A DNA stretch of 64,000 bases from a bacterium (GTDB taxonomy: Bacteria; Electryoneota; Electryoneia; Electryoneales; Electryoneaceae): the NCBI GenBank assembly GCA_020444265.1, contig JAHLLH010000004.1:286265-350264 (forward strand), read 5' to 3'. The notes beneath the pieces were generated by a model. That model was not told where the DNA came from and searched no databases. It worked only from the letters and a program-made list of their open reading frames with translations. Positions 50,951-59,279 of the stretch are shown in pieces (the first letter of the stretch is position 1; each line of letters begins with the position of its first letter). The position numbers and the translations under genes are program-made.

Positions 50951-52138
50951 ATGAAAAGGTCACCACTGGTCATCATCCTGATGTCGGTCTTCATCGCCTT
51001 GGTCGGCTTCGGGATTGTCATACCGCTGATTCCTGTGTATGCGGAACGGTATGGTGCGAGCGGGATGGAAGTCGGGCTGTTGATCATGATCTACAGCCTG
51101 ATGCAGTTCATCTTTGCCCCGATTGCGGGACGATTGAGCGACCGGATTGGACGGCGGCCGGTGATTATCGCCGCCTTGCTGCTGACCTCGGCATCCTATG
51201 TCCTCTTCGCCATGGCGGACAGCCTGCTGATGCTCTTTGTCAGTCGTGCGTTGGCCGGGCTTGGCGGAGCGGATATTACAGTCGCCCAAGCCTACATAGC
51301 CGATGTGACCCCTCCTGAGAAACGGGCACGCGGGATGGGCTTGTTCGGCGCAGCGTTCGGGGTTGGCTTCATTATTGGCCCAGCATTGACTGCGTTAACC
51401 GTTCCTATTGCCGAATGGATGCCGCCGATCATCGCGGCGGTACTCGCGGGTGGAACATCGATCTTTGCACTGTTCGCACTACCGGAACCGGAACGGCACC
51501 GTGAACGAGGACCGCGCAACATCCTGCCGAGTAGCGGCATCAGCCGTACCCTGCTGATCATCTTCGGATTCAACTTCATTATTGTCTTCACCCAATCGAT
51601 GCTGCAGAGCATGGTGGTGCTGTTCAATGTGCACCAGTTCAACTGGTCCGAAATGGAGAACGGCGCCTTTCTGGCGATGATTGGTGTGGTCGCTGCGTCG
51701 ATCCAGGGTGGATTGATCGGAAAATTGGCGAAACGATTCGGGGAACGAGGGCTTGTTCGCTACGGCTTGCTCATCGCAGCGACCGGACTCTTCCTGATCA
51801 GTCGGGCCGGGTCGGTCTGGTTCCTGATCGGAGGTGCGGCGGTAAACGCCATCGGGTTTGCGGTGATGCTGCCCTCGATGTCGAGCCTGGTCAGCCGTAA
51901 ATCACCAGCGGATCGTCAAGGACAATCCCTCGGGACCTTTCAGTCTACGGGGAGCATGGCACGTATTCTCGCACCGGTTGCTGGTGGGTTTCTTTATGAT
52001 ACCTTCCAGCCGACGACACCCTTTTTTACCGGTGCACTGATCGCATTCGCGGCGGGATTCGCTTCCTTCTCGCTGCTGGGGGGAAAGAAGTGGGATGAGG
52101 AGGAAGCACGGGAGAACGGCGAAGCTGAGCCGGTCTAA
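50951..52138 (+). CDS. MFS efflux transporter, TetA-like (tandem copy 1)
   Basis: This 395-residue drug:H+ antiporter-type MFS protein has twelve helices. It shows FIALVGFGIVIPLIPVYAE, motif A (GRLSDRIGRRPVII) after helix 2 and motif C-like AFGVGFIIGPAL in helix 5, with the RALAGLGGADITVAQAYIADV sequence typical of the TetA/DHA1 group. It starts with a plain ATG after GAAGGTAGCATAAG and is followed 34 bases later by a clear paralogue. The substrate is unknown; tetracycline specificity should not be assumed. Confidence 0.92.
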   Translation: MKRSPLVIILMSVFIALVGFGIVIPLIPVYAERYGASGMEVGLLIMIYSLMQFIFAPIAGRLSDRIGRRPVIIAALLLTSASYVLFAMADSLLMLFVSRALAGLGGADITVAQAYIADVTPPEKRARGMGLFGAAFGVGFIIGPALTALTVPIAEWMPPIIAAVLAGGTSIFALFALPEPERHRERGPRNILPSSGISRTLLIIFGFNFIIVFTQSMLQSMVVLFNVHQFNWSEMENGAFLAMIGVVAASIQGGLIGKLAKRFGERGLVRYGLLIAATGLFLISRAGSVWFLIGGAAVNAIGFAVMLPSMSSLVSRKSPADRQGQSLGTFQSTGSMARILAPVAGGFLYDTFQPTTPFFTGALIAFAAGFASFSLLGGKKWDEEEARENGEAEPV

Positions 52139-52172
52139 CCCTGGCAAACCCTGGAAGAAGGCTTGCTGAACG

Positions 52173-53351
52173 ATGACAACTCGCAACCCCCTGCGACACA
52201 TCATTCTTACCACCTTTATCGCCCTGGTTGGCTTCGGGATGATGATTCCGCTGCTACCTCTGTTTGCACGTCAATTCGGCGGCGGTGGAGTGGTGGTCGG
52301 CGCCCTGCTGGCGCTGAACCAACTGGTTGATTTCTTCTTCGCACCCTATGCAGGCCGATTGTCGGATCGTGTGGGACGCCGTCCTCTGCTGCTTGGCGCA
52401 CTCTTTATTACCGCTATAGCCTACCTCCTCGTCGGCTATGCCGGCAGCTTGACTGCCCTGGTCATCATCTGGACCCTAGCCGGGTTCGGGTCGGCGCAAG
52501 TCCTGCTCTCCCAGGCCTATATCGCCGATGTGACCAATGCGGAAGGGCGTACCCGTGGAATGGGTCTCTGGGGCGCGGCTTATGCTGTCGGTTTTGTCGT
52601 AGGCCCGCCGACAGGGGCGATGCTATTTGACAGATCCCCGTTGATTGCCGCAGCGGTTGCCGCCGGGTTTACCCTGCTGGCAACCCTCTACGCACTCGTT
52701 TTTGTCGTCGAACCGGCCCGTCACAAGAGTGATGGTCAAACCGATGCCGGGGTTCGCCCCGCGCTACTTCAGGTGCTCAAGCCTGTTGTGGTCGGTGTCA
52801 TCCTGCTCTATTTCGTGGTCATCTTTGTCTGGAGCAAGCTGACTGCGATGCTCGCCTTGTACGGTGCGGATGAGTACGGCTGGACGGTCCGTGAGTACGG
52901 CAAGTACCTCGGCCTTATCGGGCTGGTTGCGGCCATCATACAGGGCGGGCTGATTGGACGGTTGGCGAAGATGTTTGGTCGACGGTACCTCGTGCTTGCC
53001 GGCTTTGCCCTGTTGGGGACAGGCATGATTCTGCTGACCGGGCTTGAATCATCCTGGATGGAATACCTTTCCGCGACCTTGATTGCCATCGGCTTCGGTC
53101 TGCTTATGCCCACATTGCCCGCCATTCTCAGTCTTGAAGTGGCCCCGGAACGGAAGGGGCAGGCGCTGGGTATTTTCCAGTCGGCGAGTACCCTCGCACG
53201 TGTCCTTGCCCCGTTGGTTGCAGGTTTCCTTTATGACCGAGTCACTCACTCATCGCCCTTTGTCGCCGGGGGGATAGTGTCGTTGGCGACCGTGCTGGTT
53301 GCGCTGTTTGCACTTGGTGTGGTTGGCCATCGTGTAAGGACAAATCGTTGA
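52173..53351 (+). CDS. MFS efflux transporter, TetA-like (tandem copy 2)
   Basis: This paralogue of the preceding gene (392 residues) has the same landmarks: FIALVGFGMMIPLLPLFAR, GRLSDRVGRRPLLLG, FGSAQVLLSQAYIADV and AYAVGFVVGPPTG. The two are diverged throughout the loops but keep length and motif spacing, so they probably result from a tandem duplication. They could work as separate exporters or, less likely, as a heterodimer. It is followed 21 bases later by the TrmB/PLD-EVE-like gene, which may share the transcript. Confidence 0.92.
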   Translation: MTTRNPLRHIILTTFIALVGFGMMIPLLPLFARQFGGGGVVVGALLALNQLVDFFFAPYAGRLSDRVGRRPLLLGALFITAIAYLLVGYAGSLTALVIIWTLAGFGSAQVLLSQAYIADVTNAEGRTRGMGLWGAAYAVGFVVGPPTGAMLFDRSPLIAAAVAAGFTLLATLYALVFVVEPARHKSDGQTDAGVRPALLQVLKPVVVGVILLYFVVIFVWSKLTAMLALYGADEYGWTVREYGKYLGLIGLVAAIIQGGLIGRLAKMFGRRYLVLAGFALLGTGMILLTGLESSWMEYLSATLIAIGFGLLMPTLPAILSLEVAPERKGQALGIFQSASTLARVLAPLVAGFLYDRVTHSSPFVAGGIVSLATVLVALFALGVVGHRVRTNR

Positions 53352-53372
53352 TGGGTTGATTTTCTGAGGTTT

Positions 53373-54632
53373 GTGGTTCCGTGTGAGCCCTTGAAACCGT
53401 ATATTGAAGCGATTTCTGCGTCTTATTCCGGCAGGGAAACCATTTTCAGGGGAGGGAGCGTGACGGGCGACTGGATGGCCCTCGTGTTCGAGCGTTTGCA
53501 ATCGGCGTCCCGCTCGGTCCGTCTGACCCTGCCCCCCACCCACCACGAGCGTTTCTGGGCACGTTTCCTCGAGCTTGCCCAGGTCAAGCAGAGTGGACTG
53601 GCGATTACCCTGCTGCTTCCGCAATGGCCCGAACCGATCGAACCGATCACCGCACTGTTGAAGATCCTTCCCGATCTCGAACTGACAAGTCATGAGCTGA
53701 GTTGGTCCGCCGCCAAACCATTGCCCTATTCGCTCTGTGTTGTGGATGATCTCTCAGCGCTCTTTGTTGCGGGCAATCCCGATGCGCAGGATGGGACCGG
53801 TTACTGGCGGTTTACCGAGGATACGGACGAGACGAGAGGGCTGCGTGATGCCTTTGACCGTCGCGCGGCCAGCGGAACCTGGGGGCTTGATCCGACTTCA
53901 TGGATGGAATGGCTCGAGCAGGTCGCGCACCGGAAGGTGACTCGTACTGCACTTGGCTCGCTGCATCGTGGGGAACGTAAACTGGCCGGAGCGACTGCGC
54001 GAGCATTGAAGACACTGCCGAAACGTGGCTTCTGGCTGATCAAACCACGCGACTCCGCTTATGGCCTCGCTGAACCTCCCGGCATTCTGCACTGGGGGCA
54101 ATGGGTCCATCACAGCCATCTTGCCATTGGCTGGCCGGAGCTGGCGGATGCTTTCTATCGGCGTGGAAAACTGCCGAAACGGGCCGATTTCGTCAAATGG
54201 ATGATCGAGCACTACCCCGGGTTCAGAGACCGGGACCGTGCCTATGCCACCGCTCGCGCTTTCATTGAGCAGATGCGCACCGGCGACCGTATCGCCGCCG
54301 TCGATGGCTGGACCGCCAAGCAGGCGAGCCCGGTTCGTTTCCACGGTTGGGGGCGTATCCACGGCGAGCCGGAACTCGAACAGGATGGGGCACGGTGGCC
54401 GCTGACCCGTCCAGCACACTGGCAGCGATTTGAAGTGGAGCTGCCCGTGGAGGCAGTTCGAGCGGTCACCCAGCTCGATAGCTGCACCTACCCGATCCAC
54501 CGGATCGACGGTCCCCAGTTCAGCCGCCTGACCGAACTCGCCGACGATGTCCGTCGCACCACCGCCGACTCCCAAATCACCCTCGACCTCTCCTTCATGG
54601 GCCGCATCAACGGCCAGCAGGATTTGCTGTAA
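53373..54632 (+). CDS. Two-domain protein: TrmB/PLD-like N-terminus and EVE/Mrr-N-like C-terminus
   Basis: A GTG with TGAGG about 5 bases upstream starts a 419-residue soluble protein. Residues about 25-150 look like the PLD-derived sensor domain of TrmB-type proteins: helix FERLQSASRSVRLTLPP, strand LAITLLLPQ, and the strand pair YSLCVVDDLSALFVAG. No HKD catalytic motif is visible. Residues about 225-400 resemble the PUA-like EVE or Mrr N-terminal domain: LHWGQWVHHSHLAIGWPELAD, the helix YATARAFIEQMRTGDRIAAV, GWGRIHGEP and RWPLTRPAHWQRFEVELPV. EVE-like domains read modified bases in DNA or RNA. The combination is unfamiliar to me; I call a nucleic-acid-sensing role as inference only. It sits right before a RAYT transposase. 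Confidence 0.72.
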   Translation: MVPCEPLKPYIEAISASYSGRETIFRGGSVTGDWMALVFERLQSASRSVRLTLPPTHHERFWARFLELAQVKQSGLAITLLLPQWPEPIEPITALLKILPDLELTSHELSWSAAKPLPYSLCVVDDLSALFVAGNPDAQDGTGYWRFTEDTDETRGLRDAFDRRAASGTWGLDPTSWMEWLEQVAHRKVTRTALGSLHRGERKLAGATARALKTLPKRGFWLIKPRDSAYGLAEPPGILHWGQWVHHSHLAIGWPELADAFYRRGKLPKRADFVKWMIEHYPGFRDRDRAYATARAFIEQMRTGDRIAAVDGWTAKQASPVRFHGWGRIHGEPELEQDGARWPLTRPAHWQRFEVELPVEAVRAVTQLDSCTYPIHRIDGPQFSRLTELADDVRRTTADSQITLDLSFMGRINGQQDLL

Positions 54633-54639
54633 GCAAGTG

Positions 54640-54663
54640 GCTTGGGTGCCCCGCCACCCAAGC
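54640..54663. repeat. REP palindrome at the left side of the RAYT gene
   Basis: GCTTGGGTG (54640-54648), loop CCCCGC, CACCCAAGC (54655-54663), followed by TTGCATTTCAGCACA. This is the REP unit whose inverted copy stands on the right side of the transposase gene (55341-55364). Confidence 0.85.
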
Positions 54664-54757
54664 TTGCATTTCAGCACAACCAGTGCAAACCTGAGCGACA
54701 AGCTTGCATTTCAGCACAACCAGTGTAAACCTGAGCGACAAGCTTGCATTTCAGCAC
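54661..54757. repeat. 40-bp tandem repeat upstream of the RAYT gene
   Basis: A 40-base unit beginning AGCTTGCATTTCAGCAC and ending CTGAGCGACA occurs at 54661-54700 and 54701-54740 (one base differs), with 17 bases of a third copy at 54741-54757. The unit starts inside the REP tail, so the array is a local amplification of REP-flanking sequence right before the transposase ribosome site. Confidence 0.92.
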
Positions 54758-54770
54758 GAAGAGGTGACCT

Positions 54771-55319
54771 ATGCCAACCCGCTACAATGAACCCGGCTAT
54801 GCCCACATGCTCACCTTCAGCACCTACCACCACAAAAACCTCTTCTGGGACGATGAGCTCGCCCACCTTTTTCTGACTCATCTCGAATTCGAACGCAACT
54901 TGGGTCGGTTCCTGCTGTTTGCGTATGTCGTCATGCCGGATCATGTCCACTTGGTGCTCCAGCCGATGGCGGCGGAAACCATCTCTGGGATTCTACATGG
55001 AGTTAAACGAGGGTTCTCCTGGCAGGCGAATCGGTATCTGAAAAGTCTGCCCGATTTGCGACGATTTAATGAATTATTACCCATGAGACGAGGGGAGACA
55101 GGGTATCGGTTTTGGCAGGTTGGCGGGGGGTATGACAGGATCATTCGCAGCAAAGAGGCGCTGCGGAAAATGATCGTTTACATACATGGGAATCCTGTGC
55201 GGAAGGGGATGGTACAGATACCGGAAGAGTACCCTTGGTCAAGTGCGAAAGAATGGGCGGAATTTGGAACAAGGCAGGCATTAATTGATCTTCCTGATTG
55301 GTGGAAAGAATCGATTTGA
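54771..55319 (+). CDS. REP-associated tyrosine transposase (RAYT, IS200/IS605-like Y1)
   Basis: This 182-residue Y1 transposase of the RAYT class has the metal-binding HUH motif in VVMPDHVHLVLQP, preceded by AHMLTFSTYHHKNLFW and ERNLGRFLLFAYVV. The catalytic Tyr is probably in YIHGNPVRKGMV or the preceding helix, and the SSAKEW region is a typical RAYT ending. RAYTs cleave and are thought to mobilise REP palindromes. This one is flanked by inverted REP copies (54640-54663 and 55341-55364), and more copies occur 4 kb away, which supports activity in this genome. GAGG lies about 8 bases before the start. The gene looks intact. Confidence 0.95.
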   Translation: MPTRYNEPGYAHMLTFSTYHHKNLFWDDELAHLFLTHLEFERNLGRFLLFAYVVMPDHVHLVLQPMAAETISGILHGVKRGFSWQANRYLKSLPDLRRFNELLPMRRGETGYRFWQVGGGYDRIIRSKEALRKMIVYIHGNPVRKGMVQIPEEYPWSSAKEWAEFGTRQALIDLPDWWKESI

Positions 55320-55340
55320 ACGTTGTGTGCTGATATGCAC

Positions 55341-55364
55341 GCTTGGGTGACGGGGCACCCAAGC
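55341..55364. repeat. REP palindrome at the right side of the RAYT gene
   Basis: GCTTGGGTG (55341-55349), loop ACGGGG, CACCCAAGC (55356-55364), preceded by GTGCTGATATGCAC. Read on the minus strand it matches the left REP over about 38 bases with few differences, so the transposase gene lies inside an inverted REP pair. Confidence 0.85.
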
Positions 55365-55384
55365 CAATTAAAGCCAATAACAAA

Positions 55385-55408
55385 GCGGCAGGTCCGCAGA
55401 CCTGCCGC
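55385..55408 (-). terminator. Terminator-like hairpin after the Omp28-like gene
   Basis: GCGGCAGGTC (55385-55394) and GACCTGCCGC (55399-55408) form a perfect 10-bp stem with loop CGCA. On the minus strand TTTGTTATT follows. It lies 24 bases past the stop at 55433. Confidence 0.7.
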
Positions 55409-55432
55409 AACCAATTCCAAGCTAGATTCACC

Positions 55433-57619
55433 TCACTTCACCAGCACCATCTTCCTCACCGCCGAGAAGTGGTGGGGGACATCCATCTTCAGGAAGTACA
55501 TGCCGGTCGGCATGTCGCCGAGCTGAATGGTCTGGCGATAGGCGCCCGCACTCATCCGTTTGGATACCAACGTCTTCACTTCACGTCCCATCACATCGTA
55601 GAGCTTCATGCTGACAAACGCGTTGCTCGCCAGGGTGAAGGGGACGATGGTCGACGGGTTGAAGGGATTCGGATAAGCATTGCCGAGACTGAACTCGAAC
55701 GGCAGACCCGATACTTCGCCTACGGACAACGCTTCGGTAACTGTCAGCTCGAGTGGGAATGTGTAGTGCTCGGGGACCGTATTGCCGGACAGCGTCCAGT
55801 TGCCTGTAAGGACATCATCCTCGCTGTAGAAGGTCGCATCCCAGACAATCGGGACTGGCACAGAACCACCAGCAGGAATGGTGACCTCGGTGGTCGAGCT
55901 GTAGGCCCAACGGTGGGACAACTCCAGCGTGTGAGCCGTGAACAACGGCGTATACTCTTCGTTGAACGCCATTTGTGTGAATAGCTCGCCATCATTCTGG
56001 ACCCCGATGGTCGCGCTGTTGGTGGTACCTGTCATCGCGCCGTAGAGGAAGTCGATGGTGTTGTCGTTGCGGAAGATGACCGAGAACCAGAGTTCAGCAG
56101 CAGCATCCCCATAACGACCCACACCGTTGTACTTCACCGCGACCCAGCTCTCATCTTCCGCCGTGGTCACCTCGATGTTGCCGTTCCCGGTCAGCAGGTC
56201 ATCCCAGAAGGGCATCACAGCACGGATGTTGTCGAGACCCGGCAGAGCGGTGTTGCCGTAGGTGTTGTTCGGGTTGATCACATCGAACGAGACGAAACCG
56301 TTGGTCCCAACATAGATCGTGTTGACCGTATCCCCGTAGAAGTCGAAATCAAAGGGGAAGGTGTAGGGACCGCCGAGGACATCGTCACCAATCGGACCGT
56401 ACTCAGTGTTTCCGGGCAGGTCATAGATGTATTCCGCTTCCGAGGCGACCATGCCATCAAAACCGGTGTCGAAGCTCAATATCCCGGTGAAATCGACATC
56501 ACTCGAGTTATCAAGCGTCAGTTCGCCAGCAGTTATCGAACCCGAAGGAGCTGTTCCGGTCGGGTTCGCATCGACCGCAACGACCGCCGGTGGAGTGATG
56601 GTGAAATCGACATAGGAGGAGGCGGATTCATCTGGGTTGCCAACGGTGCTGATCCGCATCCGGGCGGATGAAGAGGCTGGTTCGGTGACTGTCCAGCTGG
56701 TTTCGCCCGTATTCTCAACCGATTCGACGATAGTCGTCCACTCGCCGTCTGGGTAGTCACGGTTCAGCTCAATCATCACGTTGTCGCCAAAGGCTTCGGC
56801 ATCCCAGAGGATGGACTCGTCCCGACCGATGAGCCAGGTTTCGCCGCCAATTGGCTTACCGAGGTCGGCAAATTTCCCGTACTTCGCCTGCACCACCTCC
56901 TGGTCGCCATCATTCTGAACGAAGGCAACGAAGGCCGCGTTGTGGGGGAAATAGGGCTGGAGGCCGGAATCGCGACGAGCGATGCCGGTCGAGAAGGTCA
57001 ACGTGTCGCCGGTATCGCCGGTATGATCAAAATCAAATCCATCATGGCCGTTCGCCCAGCCGACGAAAGCGTTGTGGAATTCTGTCATCCCGTTTGGCGC
57101 GGCTGGCTGCCAGGGTTCATAGATCTCGACCAGTGCGATACGCAGGTGCCAATCACCGTTGATCGCCTCGTTGGCGACCGCTCGCACGGTAACCAGCAGC
57201 GAATCGCCATCTTCACTCATTGTCTGGGACATGGTCAGCCAGATGGGTGATTCGACGGCGATATGTTCTTCGTACAAGGTGTTGATCGAGGCCTGGCTCT
57301 GTTCACAATCCGTCCCGTCGATGTAGGCATCTGGGACAAAGGTGACCCCGTAGTATTGACGCCTCGCATCGTTGTCGTTCGGATTGGCGTGATACCAGGG
57401 ATCATCTCCCGGGGCGGGCCAGTACATGTGGTAGTCGATCGGGATCATGTTCTCGAGGCCGAGGTTGTCGGCATAATCATCGAACCAGCCATGGAAGGTG
57501 GCGCAGGGTGCGCAGGTGGAGCTGGTCAGGTCCTCCAGCAGGACAGTACGTGGGTAGGCGTACAGGCTTGTGGCAATCAGCATTGCCATCAGCAACAACC
57601 CAACTCGTCGCAAGGTCAT
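55433..57619 (-). CDS. Secreted Omp28/thioredoxin-fold protein with Por-type sorting tail
   Basis: The 728-residue protein has a Sec signal (VGLLLMAMLIATSLYAYP). An Omp28-like thioredoxin fold follows directly: VLLEDLTSSTCAPCATFHGW with a CxxC pair, then IDYHMYWPAPGDD and FVPDAYIDGTD. Next come a beta-sandwich, an Ig/PKD-like part and a block like a nidogen/beta-jellyroll (YGPIGDDVLGGPYTFPFDF, TIYVGTNGFVSFD). The end is the sorting tail GNAYPNPFNPSTIVPF, MKLYDVMGREVKTL and TGMYFLKMD. The ATG at 57619 with AAGGA is preferred over two closer upstream starts. The CxxC pair suggests thiol exchange outside the cell, but that is not shown. A 275-base gap upstream shows no gene. Confidence 0.88.
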   Translation of the reverse strand: MTLRRVGLLLMAMLIATSLYAYPRTVLLEDLTSSTCAPCATFHGWFDDYADNLGLENMIPIDYHMYWPAPGDDPWYHANPNDNDARRQYYGVTFVPDAYIDGTDCEQSQASINTLYEEHIAVESPIWLTMSQTMSEDGDSLLVTVRAVANEAINGDWHLRIALVEIYEPWQPAAPNGMTEFHNAFVGWANGHDGFDFDHTGDTGDTLTFSTGIARRDSGLQPYFPHNAAFVAFVQNDGDQEVVQAKYGKFADLGKPIGGETWLIGRDESILWDAEAFGDNVMIELNRDYPDGEWTTIVESVENTGETSWTVTEPASSSARMRISTVGNPDESASSYVDFTITPPAVVAVDANPTGTAPSGSITAGELTLDNSSDVDFTGILSFDTGFDGMVASEAEYIYDLPGNTEYGPIGDDVLGGPYTFPFDFDFYGDTVNTIYVGTNGFVSFDVINPNNTYGNTALPGLDNIRAVMPFWDDLLTGNGNIEVTTAEDESWVAVKYNGVGRYGDAAAELWFSVIFRNDNTIDFLYGAMTGTTNSATIGVQNDGELFTQMAFNEEYTPLFTAHTLELSHRWAYSSTTEVTIPAGGSVPVPIVWDATFYSEDDVLTGNWTLSGNTVPEHYTFPLELTVTEALSVGEVSGLPFEFSLGNAYPNPFNPSTIVPFTLASNAFVSMKLYDVMGREVKTLVSKRMSAGAYRQTIQLGDMPTGMYFLKMDVPHHFSAVRKMVLVK

Positions 57620-57894
57620 ACGATACATCCTTTCGCTGTGCACGGCCGGCTATCCTTCTATCTGTCTAAAAGTAGAATGCTTCGAGACTTCGCTCAACCA
57701 GATAGGAGAAGCGAACTCATCTTTTTGGATCAACGTGAAGCCTGGTTGCTCTGCAATCGCCTATCCCTTTACCTCCCTTGCTTTTCTCCGATGGGAACAC
57801 GACCTTGCCTCCACTAGTATCTTGATGGACTGTAGTGGACCCACCGGTGGTCCAGCCCTTGCCGGAGGCAGCTTTCCGGCGTACCGTGGAGCTC

Positions 57895-59127
57895 ATGAAC
57901 TACACGCTTTTTATCGCGAACCGGTACCTGCGCTCGAAGCGACGGACCGGGTTCATTTCCCTGATAACCTACCTGTCCGCAGCCGGTGTCGGCCTGGGGG
58001 TGGCGGCTCTGGTCATTGTTTTATCGATCATGAACGGCTTCGAGGAAGAGGTCCGGGCTCGGATTATCGGGGCCGATGCGCCTTTGCGTGTGACCACTTT
58101 CTCCGATCGTGGCGCCCATGACTGGCGTGCGACCGCCGAGCAGATTTCGAAGATGGACAAAGTCGAAGCGGTCACCCCTTACATCCTCGAGAAGGGGATG
58201 ATCCGCAATCGACGGCACACCGAAGGCTGTGTCATCCGTGCGGTTGATGTCCCCACCGTCGAAAAGGTCAACAGCCTGCAAGAGATGCTGGTTGCCGGAA
58301 CCCTCGAAAACCTCGACCTGCCGGACGGCGCGGAAGGGATGCCCGGCATTGTTTTGGGACGCTACCTCGCCGATGTCCTCTATGCCGATATCGGGGACAC
58401 CGTCTACCTCTTCACTCCGACCGGCATGAGCAGCATGTTCGGTCAGCCGCGTGTGGGGCAGTACAAGGTGAATGGTGTATTCGAATCCGGTCTGGCCGAA
58501 TTTGACCAGGTCTTCGCGATTATTGGCTTGCGCGAGGGGCAGCGTCTCTTCTCCATGGGTGACAAGGTGACCGGCCTCGATGTCAAAACCACCACCCTCG
58601 AAGCGGCAGGGGAGGTGAAGGAGACGATCAACAACGAGATCGGCTACCCCTGGTACCCGCGCACCTGGTTCGAGATGCGCAAGACCCTGTTCAGCTGGAT
58701 GCAGCTCGAAAAGTGGGCGATGTTCATTATCCTTTCGCTGATCATTCTCGTAGCAGCGTTCAACATTGTGTCGACGCTGGTCATGGTGACCATGGAGAAA
58801 CGGAAGGAAATCGGCATCCTGCTGGCGATGGGGGCGACCCGTAAAGAAATCGCACGAATTTTTGTCTGGCAGGGGCTTGTCGTCGGCCTGATCGGTACCG
58901 CCCTGGGGCTGGCGGTGGGCTATGCGTTGATGTGGGCGCAGGTAACCTTCGAATTTTTCAGCCTGCCCAGCGATGTCTACATGATCAATGTGCTGCCGGT
59001 GAAAATGCACCTGCTCGACTTCACGGCTGTTGGAGTGGTTGCGATTGTTCTCTGCCTGCTTGCGGCGGTCTACCCAGCGCGACGTGCCGCCGAACTCGAC
59101 CCGGTGGAGGCGATTCGTTATGAATAG
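57895..59127 (+). CDS. lolC: Lipoprotein-releasing ABC permease (LolC/LolE family)
   Basis: This is a 410-residue inner-membrane permease with an N-terminal helix, a periplasmic MacB-like domain (about 50-265) and three C-terminal helices. It has the Lol signatures FIANRYLRSKRRTGFISLIT, LGVAALVIVLSIMNGFEEE and ILLAMGATRKEIARIFVWQG, and ends with PARRAAELDPVEAIRYE. It would lift lipoproteins from the inner membrane to the LolA carrier, powered by the LolD ATPase encoded after it. A single LolC/E-type subunit (rather than separate C and E) implies a homodimer or LolF-like system. The ATG at 57895 follows GTGGAG. Confidence 0.93.
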   Translation: MNYTLFIANRYLRSKRRTGFISLITYLSAAGVGLGVAALVIVLSIMNGFEEEVRARIIGADAPLRVTTFSDRGAHDWRATAEQISKMDKVEAVTPYILEKGMIRNRRHTEGCVIRAVDVPTVEKVNSLQEMLVAGTLENLDLPDGAEGMPGIVLGRYLADVLYADIGDTVYLFTPTGMSSMFGQPRVGQYKVNGVFESGLAEFDQVFAIIGLREGQRLFSMGDKVTGLDVKTTTLEAAGEVKETINNEIGYPWYPRTWFEMRKTLFSWMQLEKWAMFIILSLIILVAAFNIVSTLVMVTMEKRKEIGILLAMGATRKEIARIFVWQGLVVGLIGTALGLAVGYALMWAQVTFEFFSLPSDVYMINVLPVKMHLLDFTAVGVVAIVLCLLAAVYPARRAAELDPVEAIRYE

Positions 59128-59130
59128 CAT

Positions 59131-59260
59131 CTGCATGCGTGGCCCGGGTGCCCCGTCACCCGGGGTTACATCTCAGCACACGGATGTCTCAACGGTGAGT
59201 TGCCCTGGTCTTCACCGTGCTGAGATGCACGCTTGGGTAGAGGGCTACCCAAGCCATGTA
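59131..59260. repeat. REPIN: two inverted REP palindromes between the Lol permease and lolD
   Basis: The left REP (CCCGGGTG, loop, CACCCGGGG, followed by TTACATCTCAGCACA) and the right REP (GTGCTGAGATGCAC, then GCTTGGGTAGAGGGCTACCC, AAGC) face each other about 30 bases apart. Both match the RAYT-flanking REP 4 kb upstream, including the TCAGCAC tail. The pair fills the 152-base gap inside what should be one Lol operon. Confidence 0.85.
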
Positions 59261-59279
59261 GGTTGGAAAGCGATACGCG

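Noticed and set aside
54661..54757. CRISPR array from the 40-bp repeats
   Set aside because: The repeats are head-to-tail without spacers and derive from the REP flank.
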